DNA from: Helianthus annuus
Taxonomy: Eukaryota; Streptophyta; Magnoliopsida; Asterales; Asteraceae
Reading direction: 5' to 3'
DNA: 64,000 bases
Assembly (NCBI RefSeq): GCF_002127325.2
Contig: NC_035434.2
Location: 149,541,692-149,605,691, forward strand
Numbering within the stretch: the first letter of the stretch is position 1; the number at the start of each line of letters is the position of its first letter. The position numbers and the translations under genes were made by a program. This document shows positions 33,954-44,589 of this stretch, in pieces. Under the pieces are notes generated by a model. That model was given only the letters and a program-made list of their open reading frames with translations. It did no database searches and was not told the origin of the DNA.

Positions 33954-34282
33954 TTTTTAAATAGTTTATTACACGTGTTTTCTGAATACTATTATTTTGG
34001 TTTAAACAAGAAAAGCTAATCAAAATCCATATATAATTTTATTTTAAATAATAAATACATAACTACATAATATGATTATTGTGCATAAAATTATAAAATA
34101 CTAAACAATGTATATATTTGATATGTGAAGTATAATAATCCAATATTTATTTAAAATTAATTATGTATGTTGATAAATAAAATAATTAAATATTTAATAT
34201 TAACTTTTTTTTTTGAACGGCAGATTTTATTAGAACCAACTAGCAAGAAGCTAGCCAAAAATAAGATACAACCAAAATTACA

Positions 34283-37200
34283 TTATGAGAAATTGAAACT
34301 ACACCAGCTTGCCCATTCTAAATCCCGCATTTTCGCTCTATGTTTGATCCATAGGAAGCTTTTTGCTTTTATTTCCGCCAATAATCTTGAAATGTCTACT
34401 CTTCTACCCGAGAAAACGACTTCATTCCGTAGGTTCCAAAGACTCCAACATGTTGTTAAGATGATGGCATGAATCATTTTCTTGGTAGCCGACGATTTGC
34501 TTGTGTGCTTGTGAACCTGTAGGAGATCCGAGATAGTGAAAGCATAAATTGGTGAAATAGAGAGCCATCTGGACACCAAATGCCATATCACAGAGCTAAC
34601 ATAGCATGATCCAAAAATGTGCTCGGTCGTTTCATCTCTTTCACTGCACAGCGGACAAGTAACCGAAGACATCATGATGTTTCTTCTTATCAAAGCTGTC
34701 CTTGTAGGCAAGCGATCTAGATTCATTCTCCACCTGAATATGTTTACCTTGCGTGGGACCCACCGGTTCCAATCAAAGCGATTAGTGATTTCAGATGGGT
34801 TATTGTCTTGAAGCTTTTTTTTGATTTCCTTCACCGAGAACTCGTTAGAGTGCTCCGAGGACCAGCCCCACTTATCCGTAGTATTAGACGTGTTTACCTG
34901 GGAGATGATGTTGTTGAGTTCATCAAGTTCCACCATTTCCTGATGCGTTGATGGAGCCCGAACCCAATCCCACTTTGGTCCAATTACCAGCCCATTACCT
35001 CCGACTTCCAACCTCTCTCGAACACTGAACCCTTTAAACTTTTCTAGCCCAAAAAGAGCTGAGAATCTCGATTTGAGAGGTAAACCTGTTACCCAGGTAT
35101 CAGTCCAGAATTGAGTATTGCACCCGTTACCAATTTTGCTTACGATGAGTTTGCAAAGGTGTATGTTTTTACTGATGAGAAGAGATTCTTTTTTAACGAT
35201 GTTTTGCCACACACCCGAAAGTCCTTTCTTGATAGGTAGAAAGTTCCCGTGTTTTCGGTTGTAGTGAATAGACATGACAACTTCCCTCCAAAGTCTTCCG
35301 GGTTCCGATTTAAAGCGCCAAGCCCACTTTGACAAGAGACTATGGTTTGCATCTTGAAGCGGGTTGAGGCCAAGACCCCGCATTGAGACTGGTTTTGTGA
35401 CAATCTCCCATTTAACCCAATGCATTTTACTCCGGACATCGGAGTCACCCCATAAGAATCTTCTTCTAAGTTTCTCCAATTTATCAATCACTTTCATTGG
35501 TGCTTGGTATAAGGAGAAATAGTATAATGGCAACGAGTCGAGGACAGACTTAATGAGGGTTAGTCTACCGCCAATAGATAACGATTTTGCTTTCCAGAGG
35601 GATAGCCGCTTTTGGAACGTGTCTATGACAGGAAGCCAATTATGGTAACGGTTCATATTGCCGCCCACCTGGAGACCAAGATACGCGAAAGGTAATGACC
35701 CATTGTTGCACCCGACAAGACTTGCCATATGATTATTTTCACCCGGTGTAGTACCAATGCCATAGAGACAGGACTTGTGGAGATTGATTTTAAGACCCGA
35801 AACAAGGAAAAAGCATCGCATTAGCCGATTAATGTTGATGACGCTTTCTTCCTCCCAAGAACCGAGTAGCATTACATCATCTGCAAAAATTAGATGTGAT
35901 ATAACCGGACCTTCATTCGGCAACGGGATGCCGTTAACAAGACCCGCAGATGTTGCACTTGACATAAAGCTGGATAGAGCTTCCATGGCAAGGATAAAGA
36001 TGAAAGGAGAGAGAGGATCTCCTTGTCGAACCCCCCTGAAGCATTGAAATTCCTGTGTTGGTGATCCGTTGACAAGAACCGAGGCTCGGGAGGACTCGAG
36101 TATTCCTTTGATCCACTGTCGCCATATGAGAGGGAAGTTCATTTGTTGGAAGACCCTATCAATAAAGTTCCAGCTAATAGTGTCAAAGGCTTTTTCAAAA
36201 TCTATTTTGAAGAAAAAAGCCTTTGATTTCCTTTTCTTGACCCATGAGATAATCTCGTTTGTGATGAGAGGCCCGTCTAAAATATTCCTATCCGAGAGAT
36301 AGGCAGATTGTTCTTCCGATATGACCGAGTTAATTACCCGTTTTAGACGGTTGGCGAGGACCTTTGAGATGACCTTGCTGATACAACCAATCAAGCTAAT
36401 AGGCCGGAAGTCGTTTAGACTGGTTGGATCATCAACCTTGGGGATAAGGGTAATAAAAGACGAGCTACATCCTTTAGAAATGACTCCGAAGGAGTGAAAC
36501 CTTGTCATAATTCTGAAGAAGTCTTCCCCGAACAAGTCCCAATATTGCTTGATGAAGGTGAAATTAAACCCATCGGGACCCGGTGCTTTATCCCCGCCAC
36601 AATCCCAAACGGCAGCTTTGACTTCTTCAAATGTGAAGGGAGAGATTAGAGAGGTACCTTGTTCATTCGAAAGTTTTTTAATGTGATGACAGGTGAATCT
36701 TGGTCTGTGGTTGTTCGGCTCCAAGAATTTGTTCTCGAAAAGGAGGCGAACTTCCTCTTTTATTTTTGTGGGATCCGTGCACCATTCATCGTTTATCGTT
36801 AATCCGTTTATACGGCTTTTCGAAACCCTGCAGTTAATGTAACCATGGAAGAAAGCCGAGTTCTCATCGCCATCAATGGCCCATTTCACCCGAGACTTCT
36901 GTTTGAGTTCGTTTTTTTTTGTCTTTCCGAATTCCAGCTACTATATGTTTATGATGAGCATAATCAGTTACTTCGCTATCCGAAAGATCACGAAGCTCAC
37001 AGATAGTATCGAGATTCTTTAAGACATCTAAGGAGGATTGAAGGGCAGCGTCTTCATTTCTTTTGCTGATTTTGTGCCAGGCCTTGATGGCCTGTTTTAT
37101 GCATTTAAGCTTCCCAGCGAGAATAACATCGGGTGGCCCCTCCATAGTGAGATTGGCCACGGCCAAACGGACAACATCGTCAAACCCAGGCTTGGAGAGC

Positions 37201-37940
37201 CATGTGTTGAAGAATTTGAAGGGTATATGGCCAAAATCATATGGGGTGGTAATCAAAATGACCGGGCAGTGGTCAGAGAGGTTCCTTGGAAGGGCACGAA
37301 GTGTAGCGGTAGGCCAAAGATTCAAGAAGGTATTACACACCAGCATACGATCTAGCTTGCTAAGTTTTCTGCCCCCGTCAAGCCAACGGGTAAATTTCGA
37401 CCCGTTCATAGCATATTCCGAAAGATCTGCCTCATGAATAAAGGAGTTGAAATCCGAAGCTGAGCATGGGTCGAAGTGGCAGTTCCTTTTTTCATCAGGA
37501 GATCTAACTTGGTTGAAGTCGCCAAGAATAATCCACATACCTTCATTGTTGGCCATGAGCTCCTTGATAATATCCCATAGAGATCTTTTTGCTTGGGCCG
37601 ATTGAGGGGCATAGACATTTAGTATGTTCACTTTTTCCTCGTATCCCCTAATTGTCCCGTTGAGATGGAGAAAATGTCTGTGCTTGGTCGATTCATTCTT
37701 CGTAAAGACTGCCGGGTCCCAGATACAAGCAATCCCCCCTGATCTTCCTTCCGAATTAACCCAATCTGATTCAATGGGTGAGTTACCCCAGAAATTTGTA
37801 AAGTTAATCCTTGAGCTATCCGCAATCATCGTTTCTTGGATGGCTATGAAGTTAATACCGTTTTCCTGTTTAAGTTTTTTAATCCATACTGCTTTGTCGG
37901 CATTGCCAACACCCCTGATATTAATAGTCATGTAATTCAT
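34283..37940 (-). pseudogene. LINE ORF2: endonuclease, reverse transcriptase, zf-RVT (one frameshift)
   Basis: The N-terminal frame (37940-36873, 355 aa) is an apurinic-type endonuclease: FIAIQETM (Glu), ILGDFNQVRS (Asp) and NLSDHCPVILI (Asp-His). The second frame (36889-34283, 868 aa) begins in a linker (MKWAIDGDENSAFFHGYIN). It then shows the reverse transcriptase, with KAPGPDGFNFTFIKQYWDLF, FRPISLIGCISKVISKVLA and the catalytic LIFADDVMLLGSWEEES, followed by a zf-RVT end (CPLCSERDETTEHIFGSC). The two frames are joined by a run of nine or ten A (plus-strand T-run near 36911-36919), where one base gained or lost breaks the reading. ORF2 nicks DNA and copies the RNA at the target. All catalytic residues I looked for are present. 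Confidence 0.95.
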
Positions 37941-39823
37941 TGATTACCACTGAATTCACCATCACCCCTGATCAATTTGTCGATGTGAGCTGAGTTATTT
38001 TCGACTTCCATACCCGTAATGCTCCCTATTTTAATAGTAGCGAGGACTTCGTCAACGAGGTTGCCGATAGAGCTGTTCAAGATGCGATTGTCATTTTCAC
38101 GAACCCCACTGGTGTCTTTTGTAGGGTTTGCTTCATCGTTATTGGAGGTGCAAGGTTCAGGTTCACAAGGGTAAGAAGGAGGTAAGGGGGGAGCAACCAT
38201 GGGGCGGAGATTATCAGGGTATGGAGGAAGGGGGAAAAAGAAGGGTGAGGAGTTGGGTTCTGGATCCATATGTCTAGGTCTCTTGCACGCCGGTTGCCTT
38301 GGACTAACAGGAGGCCCACTGGAGGAGCCATTGGGCCTGGAATGGCGCAGCCCAGAATTAGGCTTACGGGGTTTAGTGACAGATGGTTTTGCATGTGGGG
38401 CCCCACCAGCATTAAATCCAGCATGATTATGTCCTTCCTTGTCAGTTGGAATGTTGGGATTATCATCTTGGGTAGTAGTGTCAAGAGAAGGTTCCGAGGC
38501 ATTAAATATATTATTATTGCACGTGCCGCCGTCCGTGTTTGATTGTTCACATTCCGGAAAAGACCTTCCCTCTCCCGTCTCTTCGTTGACACCGGTGTTT
38601 GCCTTTCCGGTAGCCGGGGTCCCGTGCACCACCGTTTCCGGCATGGCGTTGTTTCCTTCTTTTTCGAGTGAGCGTTTCGGAATCCCGGAGCTGCCGATGA
38701 GAAAATCTGGGATCCAATCTCTCAATACTTCAGAAATCCAAATTTTATGCACATCTCCATTCCATGTGATCTCCATTTCTTCTTTTACCTCTCTTCCTGA
38801 GTTAACGAGAATGCCAACCATTTCATACGAAAGATTGCAGTCCTTGACCGTTGCTCCAGAAGGAGAGATTACGACACCGAAAGTTCTTGCAATCATGTCA
38901 AAGGTATCTTTGTCCCATGCATGAATTGGTACCCCCTCAATACGTAACCATGCGATGCGATCAACGAAGCCTTCGTTGCCCAACCATGGCCTAATCGAAG
39001 AGAACCATTTGGACTGCTGTTCTTGATAATGATTGAGAAAAGCTTCACAATGTTTTTGGAGATTGAAGGTCAGTAGAACCCGAAGACCTCCAATGTACCT
39101 CATCCCGGATAGAAACTGGTACATATTACCAATAATGTCATTCATATTACAAAGGATCTCAAAGCTTTTGGCTTCCACCATAAGCGCTGTTCCTTCCCAT
39201 GCACGAATTGTTTTTGAATTATATCCATGAAATTCAACCACTTTCTGTTTTCCGGATCTACCGCCCGTTACAACATCCGAGTAGGATCTGGTGCCCCCAT
39301 GCTCCATGAAACACTGGTTTGTTTTCGTGTATGTTTCCCGTTGGAATGACGTATTTGCTGGTGGTGGTTTGCTTCCTTCATGTTTATCAGAGGAGAATGG
39401 CAACCCATCTCTCCTGAACCTGGCCATGTCTACCAATAGCTTTGCATTTTTTATTTTGATTTTGTTTAGCACTTCAAGTAGTTTGCCCGAATTTTTCACA
39501 TCTTCATATCTTACAAAAGCAAACCGGCTTCCCCCTTTATCAAACTTCCTTGGGATGAATACGTCCTTTAGGTTACCAAAGACCCGAAACTCTTGCCAAA
39601 GTTCTTCCCTGGTGCAGTACCCGGGGAGATTTGAAACGAAGAACGTGGTAGCGTTTTCAAACTCGAAATGTAGCTTTTTTGTGCGTCTCTGATTTCTCTT
39701 TTGCTTCCTTTTCCCGATTGCTTGGTTCCATGGCTGTTCTTCTTCCATTGTTTCTGATGAGGGAGGTTGTGGGTGGGGGGGGGAGGGAAGACGGAGCGAC
39801 ACCACTGTTCCAGCCGTGTGCAC
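37937..39823 (-). CDS. LINE ORF1 protein with RRM and DUF4283-like domain, up to 628 aa
   Basis: An intact frame. Near residues 58-135 lies an RNA-recognition motif with RNP2-like TFFVSNLPGYC and RNP1-like GGSRFAFVRYED. A later block (about residues 205-330: TALMVEAKSFEILCN ... WLRIEGVPIHAWDKDTFDMI) matches the DUF4283 type domain often found in plant L1 ORF1 and related proteins. The C-terminal third is Pro/Ser/Asn-rich. RRM-type ORF1 proteins coat LINE RNA. MHTAG at 39823 is the first Met; MEEEQPWNQAIGKRKQKR at 39748 is an alternative start that I find at least as likely. Its TGA overlaps the ORF2 ATG in ATGA (37940-37937), suggesting termination-reinitiation. Confidence 0.9.
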   Translation of the reverse strand: MHTAGTVVSLRLPSPPHPQPPSSETMEEEQPWNQAIGKRKQKRNQRRTKKLHFEFENATTFFVSNLPGYCTREELWQEFRVFGNLKDVFIPRKFDKGGSRFAFVRYEDVKNSGKLLEVLNKIKIKNAKLLVDMARFRRDGLPFSSDKHEGSKPPPANTSFQRETYTKTNQCFMEHGGTRSYSDVVTGGRSGKQKVVEFHGYNSKTIRAWEGTALMVEAKSFEILCNMNDIIGNMYQFLSGMRYIGGLRVLLTFNLQKHCEAFLNHYQEQQSKWFSSIRPWLGNEGFVDRIAWLRIEGVPIHAWDKDTFDMIARTFGVVISPSGATVKDCNLSYEMVGILVNSGREVKEEMEITWNGDVHKIWISEVLRDWIPDFLIGSSGIPKRSLEKEGNNAMPETVVHGTPATGKANTGVNEETGEGRSFPECEQSNTDGGTCNNNIFNASEPSLDTTTQDDNPNIPTDKEGHNHAGFNAGGAPHAKPSVTKPRKPNSGLRHSRPNGSSSGPPVSPRQPACKRPRHMDPEPNSSPFFFPLPPYPDNLRPMVAPPLPPSYPCEPEPCTSNNDEANPTKDTSGVRENDNRILNSSIGNLVDEVLATIKIGSITGMEVENNSAHIDKLIRGDGEFSGNQ

Positions 39824-40226
39824 GCTTCGCTAACAAACTCGTTATGACCAGCAGGAAAGAGGCCTGCAAGGTCAATCACCGGCTGTTATACGAGGCCTGG
39901 ACAGTAGCCGGAGAAGACGGTTCGTCGCCGGTCGCCGGAGGGAGGAGAAACGAAACGACACCACAAGGCCAGCCGAGTGCAAGCACCGCTAACAAACTCG
40001 ATATGATCTTCAGGAAGAAGTCCGAAAGATCAATCTCAGGCTGTTATACGAGGCTTGAACAACAGCCGGAAAGTTGAGGCGTCGCCGGGAAGGGAGGGAG
40101 AGAAAAAAAATACGAACTTGAGTTTATGATGACACATCTAAACACAAGCAAACAAGCCAAATTCGAGCTTTAAGATAAAACCTAGTTTAGACTCTCATAA
40201 ACTGAATATGAATAAAATAATCAAAT

Positions 40227-40341
40227 AATTTTTTTTTTTGAACGGCCAATTTCTTTTATTTGTTCCGTCTGTAGAACTTGAGCCTAGGACCTCTCTCTCC
40301 CAAGATTTTTAATGACTTCATCAATGGACCATCACCCCATT
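40227..40341 (-). mobile_element. Short tRNA-headed SINE sharing the LINE 3' tail
   Basis: About 115 bp between two copies of a perfect 16-bp target duplication AATAAAATAATCAAAT. The left copy is 40211-40226. The right copy starts at 40342, is split by a MITE, and is read whole at 40702-40717. On the minus strand it begins AATGGGGTGATGGTCCATTG, has a B-box-like GGCTCAAGTTCTA, and ends TTGGCCGTTC plus poly(A), like the LINE at 34205. Confidence 0.8.
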
Positions 40342-40348
40342 AATAAAA

Positions 40349-40699
40349 GGGTTATTAGATTTTATCAACCTCAACTATTGGCTATTGGCCGCTGTCACCT
40401 TCAACTACCACTTTGACACCCGTCACCCCAACTTGACACTTAGTGTGTTCTGTCACCACATCGTTATCTGATCACTAACTTTTGATCCTGTTACTACACT
40501 TTTTGGGGTGTCATAAGGATCTTGGGAAGGTTTTAGTGATCTTAGGACACCCCCAAAAGTATAGTAACAGGATCAAAAGTTAGTGATCTGGTGACAGATC
40601 ACACTTAGTGTTAAGTTGGGGGCGATGGACGTCAAAGTAATAGTTGGAGGTGATAACGTCCAATTACCAATAGTTAAAGGTAATAAAATCCAATAACCC
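40349..40699. mobile_element. MULE-type MITE, 351 bp
   Basis: Ends GGGTTATTAGATTTTATCA and the mirrored ...AATAAAATCCAATAACCC, with a perfect 9-bp target duplication TTAATAAAA (40340-40348 and 40700-40708). The whole element is close to an inverted repeat. A sister copy is at 57803-58154. Confidence 0.93.
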
Positions 40700-40922
40700 T
40701 TAATAAAATAATCAAATATTTAACATAAGATACATGAGTCAAGCATAAAGTTAGTAGATTATTAATAAGTCAAACTTAGGCTCCTGACAAACAAAGACAT
40801 AAAAAACAGCTAAAACCAAGCTTGAACTATGTTAAACTAAACAATTTGAGTATAGACTCGGCCCAATGTTTTAAAATCCCGCTTTCATACCGTATTTGAT
40901 TGGGCTCAGAAACGATTTAACC

Positions 40923-41124
40923 CAATGTTTTAAAAATCGGTTTAAACCGATCGTTGGTATCGGTTGAATCGCCCGGTATACCCGGTTGAACCATCCGATA
41001 CACCCGATTAAAATGTTTGTCATATAAAAATCGAATTTTAAAACATTAGTTAAACAAATGTATCAGATGGTTCAACCGAATGTACACTACTACTGGCTCG
41101 TTTAAACCAGTTTTAAAAACACTG
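40923..41124. mobile_element. Small inverted-repeat element (hAT-like MITE, tentative)
   Basis: CAATGTTTTAAAAATCGGTT at the left is mirrored by GTTTTAAAAACACTG at the right, with GTTTAAAC on both sides. No 8-bp duplication seen. Confidence 0.5.
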
Positions 41125-41154
41125 ACCCAGGCACAGGTTACTCCTTTACCCCTC

Positions 41155-41163
41155 TAATGATTA
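41155..41163. promoter_or_regulatory. Possible HD-ZIP III binding core
   Basis: TAATGATTA matches the centre of the HD-ZIP III consensus GTAAT(G/C)ATTAC. It lies about 270 bp upstream of the likely TATA box of the LITTLE ZIPPER gene, a family directly activated by HD-ZIP III factors. A single match in AT-rich DNA could be chance. Confidence 0.3.
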
Positions 41164-41429
41164 TGATGGTATTTTCTTTTACTTTCAAATAATTTATTAT
41201 TATTTTTACTAAGGTAATACCGAAAATACCCCTACTTGAGACCCCATCATTCACATGACGTAATGAAAACCAAAAATCTGATAATCATCATGATTGTGGA
41301 AGAAGAAGCACATTAAATCCTTTCCCTTACAAGCCGTCTTCTTCCCTTCTCTTCACATCCTTTCAAATCTCCATTATCATTATACATACATTTTCCACCC
41401 CACCCTACCCCCCCCCCCCATTTTCCACC

Positions 41430-41437
41430 TATATATA
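41430..41437 (+). promoter_or_regulatory. Probable TATA box of the LITTLE ZIPPER gene
   Basis: TATATATA in the context CCACCTATATATACATTTC, after a C-run and before a CT-rich leader. It is about 1 kb upstream of the start codon, which leaves room for a 5'-UTR intron. Confidence 0.45.
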
Positions 41438-41516
41438 CATTTCTGTTATTTCTTCAAAACTCATAAAAACAGAGTCAGTCTTCCTTACAACCCTTTCTTC
41501 TTCTTCTTATTCAGAG

Positions 41517-42426
41517 GTGATCTTTCTTGAAAAGCTACACGCACTATTCATAAAAGATTCACACATGAAACACACACATACTCACATATACTTACACAAC
41601 ATATACGTATAGTTACAGTAGTTTTGTTTCTCTTTATTCTTTGCTTGTTGGTAAAAAAGCACAAAAGTTAATTATAGTTGAGTTTGTATTTGGAGATACC
41701 ATTCTATAAATCAAATCCCAAATCCTCAATCCATCATCATTCTTTTTTATTTTACAGATTTCTCACTTCCCCTGTTTTTGGTCTGTTTTCTTTATTCCAC
41801 CATTTTAGTTATGCTCTGTTTTTTTTTTTTTTTTTCACATTCTTGTATTTTTCAGTTTGTTAGGTGTGAAACATTGTCTGATCTTTGATCACTTTCAAAG
41901 ATTTGACGTGGGTTTTGTTTATTTTAAGCAGTTTTTTTTATAATTATTACAATTTTCGGTTTGATTGCAGGTTTAAACACTGTTTTCTATTGTCCTCTGT
42001 TTTCTCATTTTCTTGAATATGATAATTTGTGGTCTAAAAAATGGTCTGATTCTAATAGTTTTTAAAGATTTAACCTGTAATTTATTTATTTAATAGATTA
42101 AGTGAAAAAAGTTACAATTTTTAAACCCCATTTTTGTTATGATCTGTTTTCTCATTTTCTTGAATTTCAAATTCTTAGGTGTAAAAATCGCTTGACTTTA
42201 AATTTTTTAAATGTTTCGAAGTGGGTTTTATTTATTTAATCGATTGAGTGAAAAAAGTTACAATTTTTGGTTAGATTGCAGGGTTATGTGCTCTGTTTTC
42301 TCATTTCTTGAATTTGAATTTTTTGGGTCTAAAAATAGTTTGATTTTAAAAAAAATAATAATATATTTGGGTTTTGTTTATTTAACCATCTGATTAAATC
42401 TTTTTAAAATTTTGTGGTTAATTACA
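41517..42426 (+). other. 5'-UTR/intron region of the LITTLE ZIPPER gene with diverged tandem repeats
   Basis: The ATG is preceded by a clear acceptor, GTTAATTACAG at 42427. A plausible donor AG/GTGATC lies at about 41517. In between, a unit of about 150 bp (TCTGTTTTCTCATTTTCTTGAAT ... AAGTTACAATTTTTGG) is repeated in three to four diverged copies. Two copies keep acceptor-like ends (TTGATTGCAG near 41968 and TAGATTGCAG near 42281). The exact transcript start and donor are not determined. Confidence 0.55.
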
Positions 42427-42444
42427 GGTTTTAAAATCAAGAAA

Positions 42445-42660
42445 ATGGAGAGGTTGAACTCAAAGCTGTACATTGAGAACTGTATGATCATGCAAGAGAA
42501 TGAAAAACTGAGGAAGAAAGCACAGCTTTTAAATCAAGAAAATCAACAATTGCTTTCACAGCTGAAGCAGAGGCTAACTATGGGTGGGCAAAATGTCAAT
42601 AATGCCCCTACTACTTTCACTGACCTCAATCTTGGGTCTTCTAGTTCTAGGAACAATTAA
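42445..42660 (+). CDS. ZPR: LITTLE ZIPPER (ZPR) protein, 71 aa
   Basis: The frame starts MERLNSKLYIENCMIMQENE, continues KLRKKAQLLNQENQQLLSQL and ends NNAPTTFTDLNLGSSSSRNN. This is the conserved leucine zipper of plant LITTLE ZIPPER proteins, of usual length (65-105 aa), with the characteristic MERLNSKLY start and KAQLLNQENQQLL core. These microproteins have a zipper but no DNA-binding domain. They pair with HD-ZIP III factors (REVOLUTA, PHABULOSA) in the nucleus and inactivate them, and are themselves HD-ZIP III targets, forming a feedback loop in leaf polarity and meristem control. The upstream in-frame Met at 42412 lies before the splice acceptor, so 42445 is the start. Which paralogue (ZPR1-4) cannot be settled by eye; the short form is closer to ZPR3/4. 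Confidence 0.94.
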   Translation: MERLNSKLYIENCMIMQENEKLRKKAQLLNQENQQLLSQLKQRLTMGGQNVNNAPTTFTDLNLGSSSSRNN

Positions 42661-43450
42661 GGGTGTGAAATGACCAAAAAGACAAATATCACCTTTTGTT
42701 AACCCCCATTTGTTTTGGTTTTGTTGGGTATGGGAAGGGCATTAGGTGTCAAAAAGGATGGTATTAGTTTGCGTAGATAGGGATGTTAGGGGGGTCAAAT
42801 TGGAATTTAGTATTAATGTAAGGTTTACTATTTTATATATTGGTTATTAGGAAAGTTTTATGGTTTATGATTATTATTGCTTCTATTTTAATGTTTTGCT
42901 TGCTTTGATTGTGTTTTCTTACTTGTTAAGATTTTGGAATTATTAACATGATGGTGTATGTCATGAATTGAAAAACTTAAAGCTAAGAGATATAAAAAAT
43001 AAAATTTCATTTTGTATTCTTGTAAATCATTTTTCTTAAATCATGTTTTTTTCTCAGACGACATTCAGCAGGAATAACTCAAACCTTTCCTCAAAAAGAC
43101 AACCTTTTCATGATACACATAATACAACATTTTTAAGAGAGAAAAGATTAAATATAATGTTAAATGGCAAAATTTCAACAATATATGTTTTTTTAACGGC
43201 AAATTTGGATCACTGACGTACAACTATAGTATCATCGTGTCATCAGCAGAACCACCCGATCATATTCATCTCTAGGAGGAACTGTATGTATTTCAAATTA
43301 GTTGTCGTATTTTGTTTTAGACAGTTTGATTGGTCTTAACAGTTTATGAACATCCTAACTATATTGCATATATTCTTATAAAGCTAAAATGTATCGGGTG
43401 TCGTTTGCAACAATTTAATAAAACTATTTTATGCTTTAAGCTCAATCCTT
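42661..43450. other. 3' UTR of ZPR and downstream intergenic DNA
   Basis: T-rich 3' UTR follows the stop codon; no poly(A) signal was fixed with confidence. Beyond about 42950 nothing is recognised. Confidence 0.5.
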
Positions 43451-43456
43451 GTTTAG

Positions 43457-43458
<2 letters not shown>

Positions 43459-43527
<69 letters not shown>
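43459..43527. repeat. (TA)n microsatellite
   Basis: About 70 bases of TA. It supplies the TATATATA target of the MITE to its right. Confidence 0.95.
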
Positions 43528-43532
<5 letters not shown>

Positions 43533-44219
43533 GCGAAGCTTGGAAAAAAAGTTTGGCGGGGCGGAAGGCACCGGACCTAAAAAAAATTTTCTATGTTCGG
43601 GTCGGACGTCGGTGATTCGATTCGGGTCGGGTCAAACGCTAATATCAAATAAAAAATGTTCTCAAACATTAAAAGTTAAACATTGTTTAACAAACAATTG
43701 AACAAAGACACCAAAACATTAAAAAGATGAGGAAGGTGAGGTACCCGGTTCACTTGGATGAAGAATTATAGTTCTGTCCCTCGGACTCGAACAACAACAG
43801 CAGGTCAGCAGCGATTTGGGGTTTCTTTCCCCCTTCTGTTCTGTGCGTGCGACTGGTTATGCTCGTATTCCACCAGGACTGAATTTGGGTTTTTTTTTTT
43901 TTTTTTGGATGGTGGGCTTTTATTTTGGGCTTGTATGATTTTGGTGTATAATAAATTGATTTGGGCTAATTAAGTATTTTATTTGGGCTACATAATAGAA
44001 AACCGGGGGTCGAATACGTATATACAAAAAAAAAATTTATAAAACCGAGGGGGTCGAACACGTATATACATAATTTTTTTTTAAATTCGGGGGGGGGGGG
44101 GGGGGTGAAAACGTATATCCCTAAAAATTTCTATACGAAAAACACATACGTAACACTACTAACCGAAAAGTTCGGGGGGGCGGACGCCCCCTCCCCGCCC
44201 CTTACATGCTGCGCCCTTG
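43528..44219. mobile_element. hAT-like MITE, larger relative of 14067-14273
   Basis: Starts TAGTGGCGAAGCTTGG and ends CATGCTGCGCCCTTG, followed by TATATATA (44220-44227), which matches the left microsatellite flank. The terminal words match the element at 14067. It holds several G-rich runs near 44085-44105 and 44172-44205. Confidence 0.75.
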
Positions 44220-44227
44220 TATATATA

Positions 44228-44583
44228 GGTAGAGAATCCTGTAAAAAGTGCTCAAAGTGTGAGAAGTGTATTATAACACTATATGTAATACTATATAACA
44301 CCATATAAACACCGTATAACAATATGTAACACCATATAATACCATATAACACTATATATCATTATATAACAAATATAACACTATAGGTTGTCTGATAGCA
44401 TGTCTATGATAGATGTATAGTGTTATATTTGTTATATAATGTTATATAGTGTTACATAGTGTTATATGGTATTATATGGTGTTACATATTGTTATACGAT
44501 GTTTATATGGTGTTATATAGTATTATATATATTGTTATAATACATTTCTCACACTTTAGGCCCTTTTTACACTATTCTTACCC
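44228..44583. repeat. Long foldback with about 160-bp arms
   Basis: The two arms are near-identical inverted copies made of GTGTTATATG-type words (for example AACACCATATAAACA). They are separated by a loop of about 27 bases (near 44394-44420). The outer ends read GTAAAAAG...AAAGTGTGAGAA on both sides. It is adjacent to the preceding MITE. Target duplication not found. Confidence 0.9.
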
Positions 44584-44589
44584 TCAATC

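Larger units (their letters stand above)
34205..40108 (-). mobile_element. L1-type LINE, nearly full length
   Basis: The minus-strand element has a 5' UTR with two diverged tandem copies of about 130 bp (39800-40080), ORF1, ORF2, a short 3' UTR ending CTGCCGTTC and a poly(A) tail (T-run 34205-34214). The 5' boundary near 40108 is approximate, and I could not find a convincing target duplication. Only one frameshift in an A-run separates ORF2 from a full reading, so the copy is young or recently degraded. Confidence 0.9.

Noticed and set aside
34617..36302. Plus-strand frames over the LINE
   Set aside because: Antisense shadows of the ORF2 reverse transcriptase, which has clear motifs on the minus strand.
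38077..39879. Alternative frames of 65-171 codons over LINE ORF1, both strands
   Set aside because: Shadows of the RRM/DUF4283 ORF1 frame.
41678..41863. A 61-codon frame upstream of the LITTLE ZIPPER start as a possible upstream ORF
   Set aside because: It probably lies in the 5'-UTR intron and is Phe-rich low complexity; no evidence for translation.
43330..43571. Tyr-Ile repeat frames at the second (TA)n run
   Set aside because: Simple-sequence artefact.
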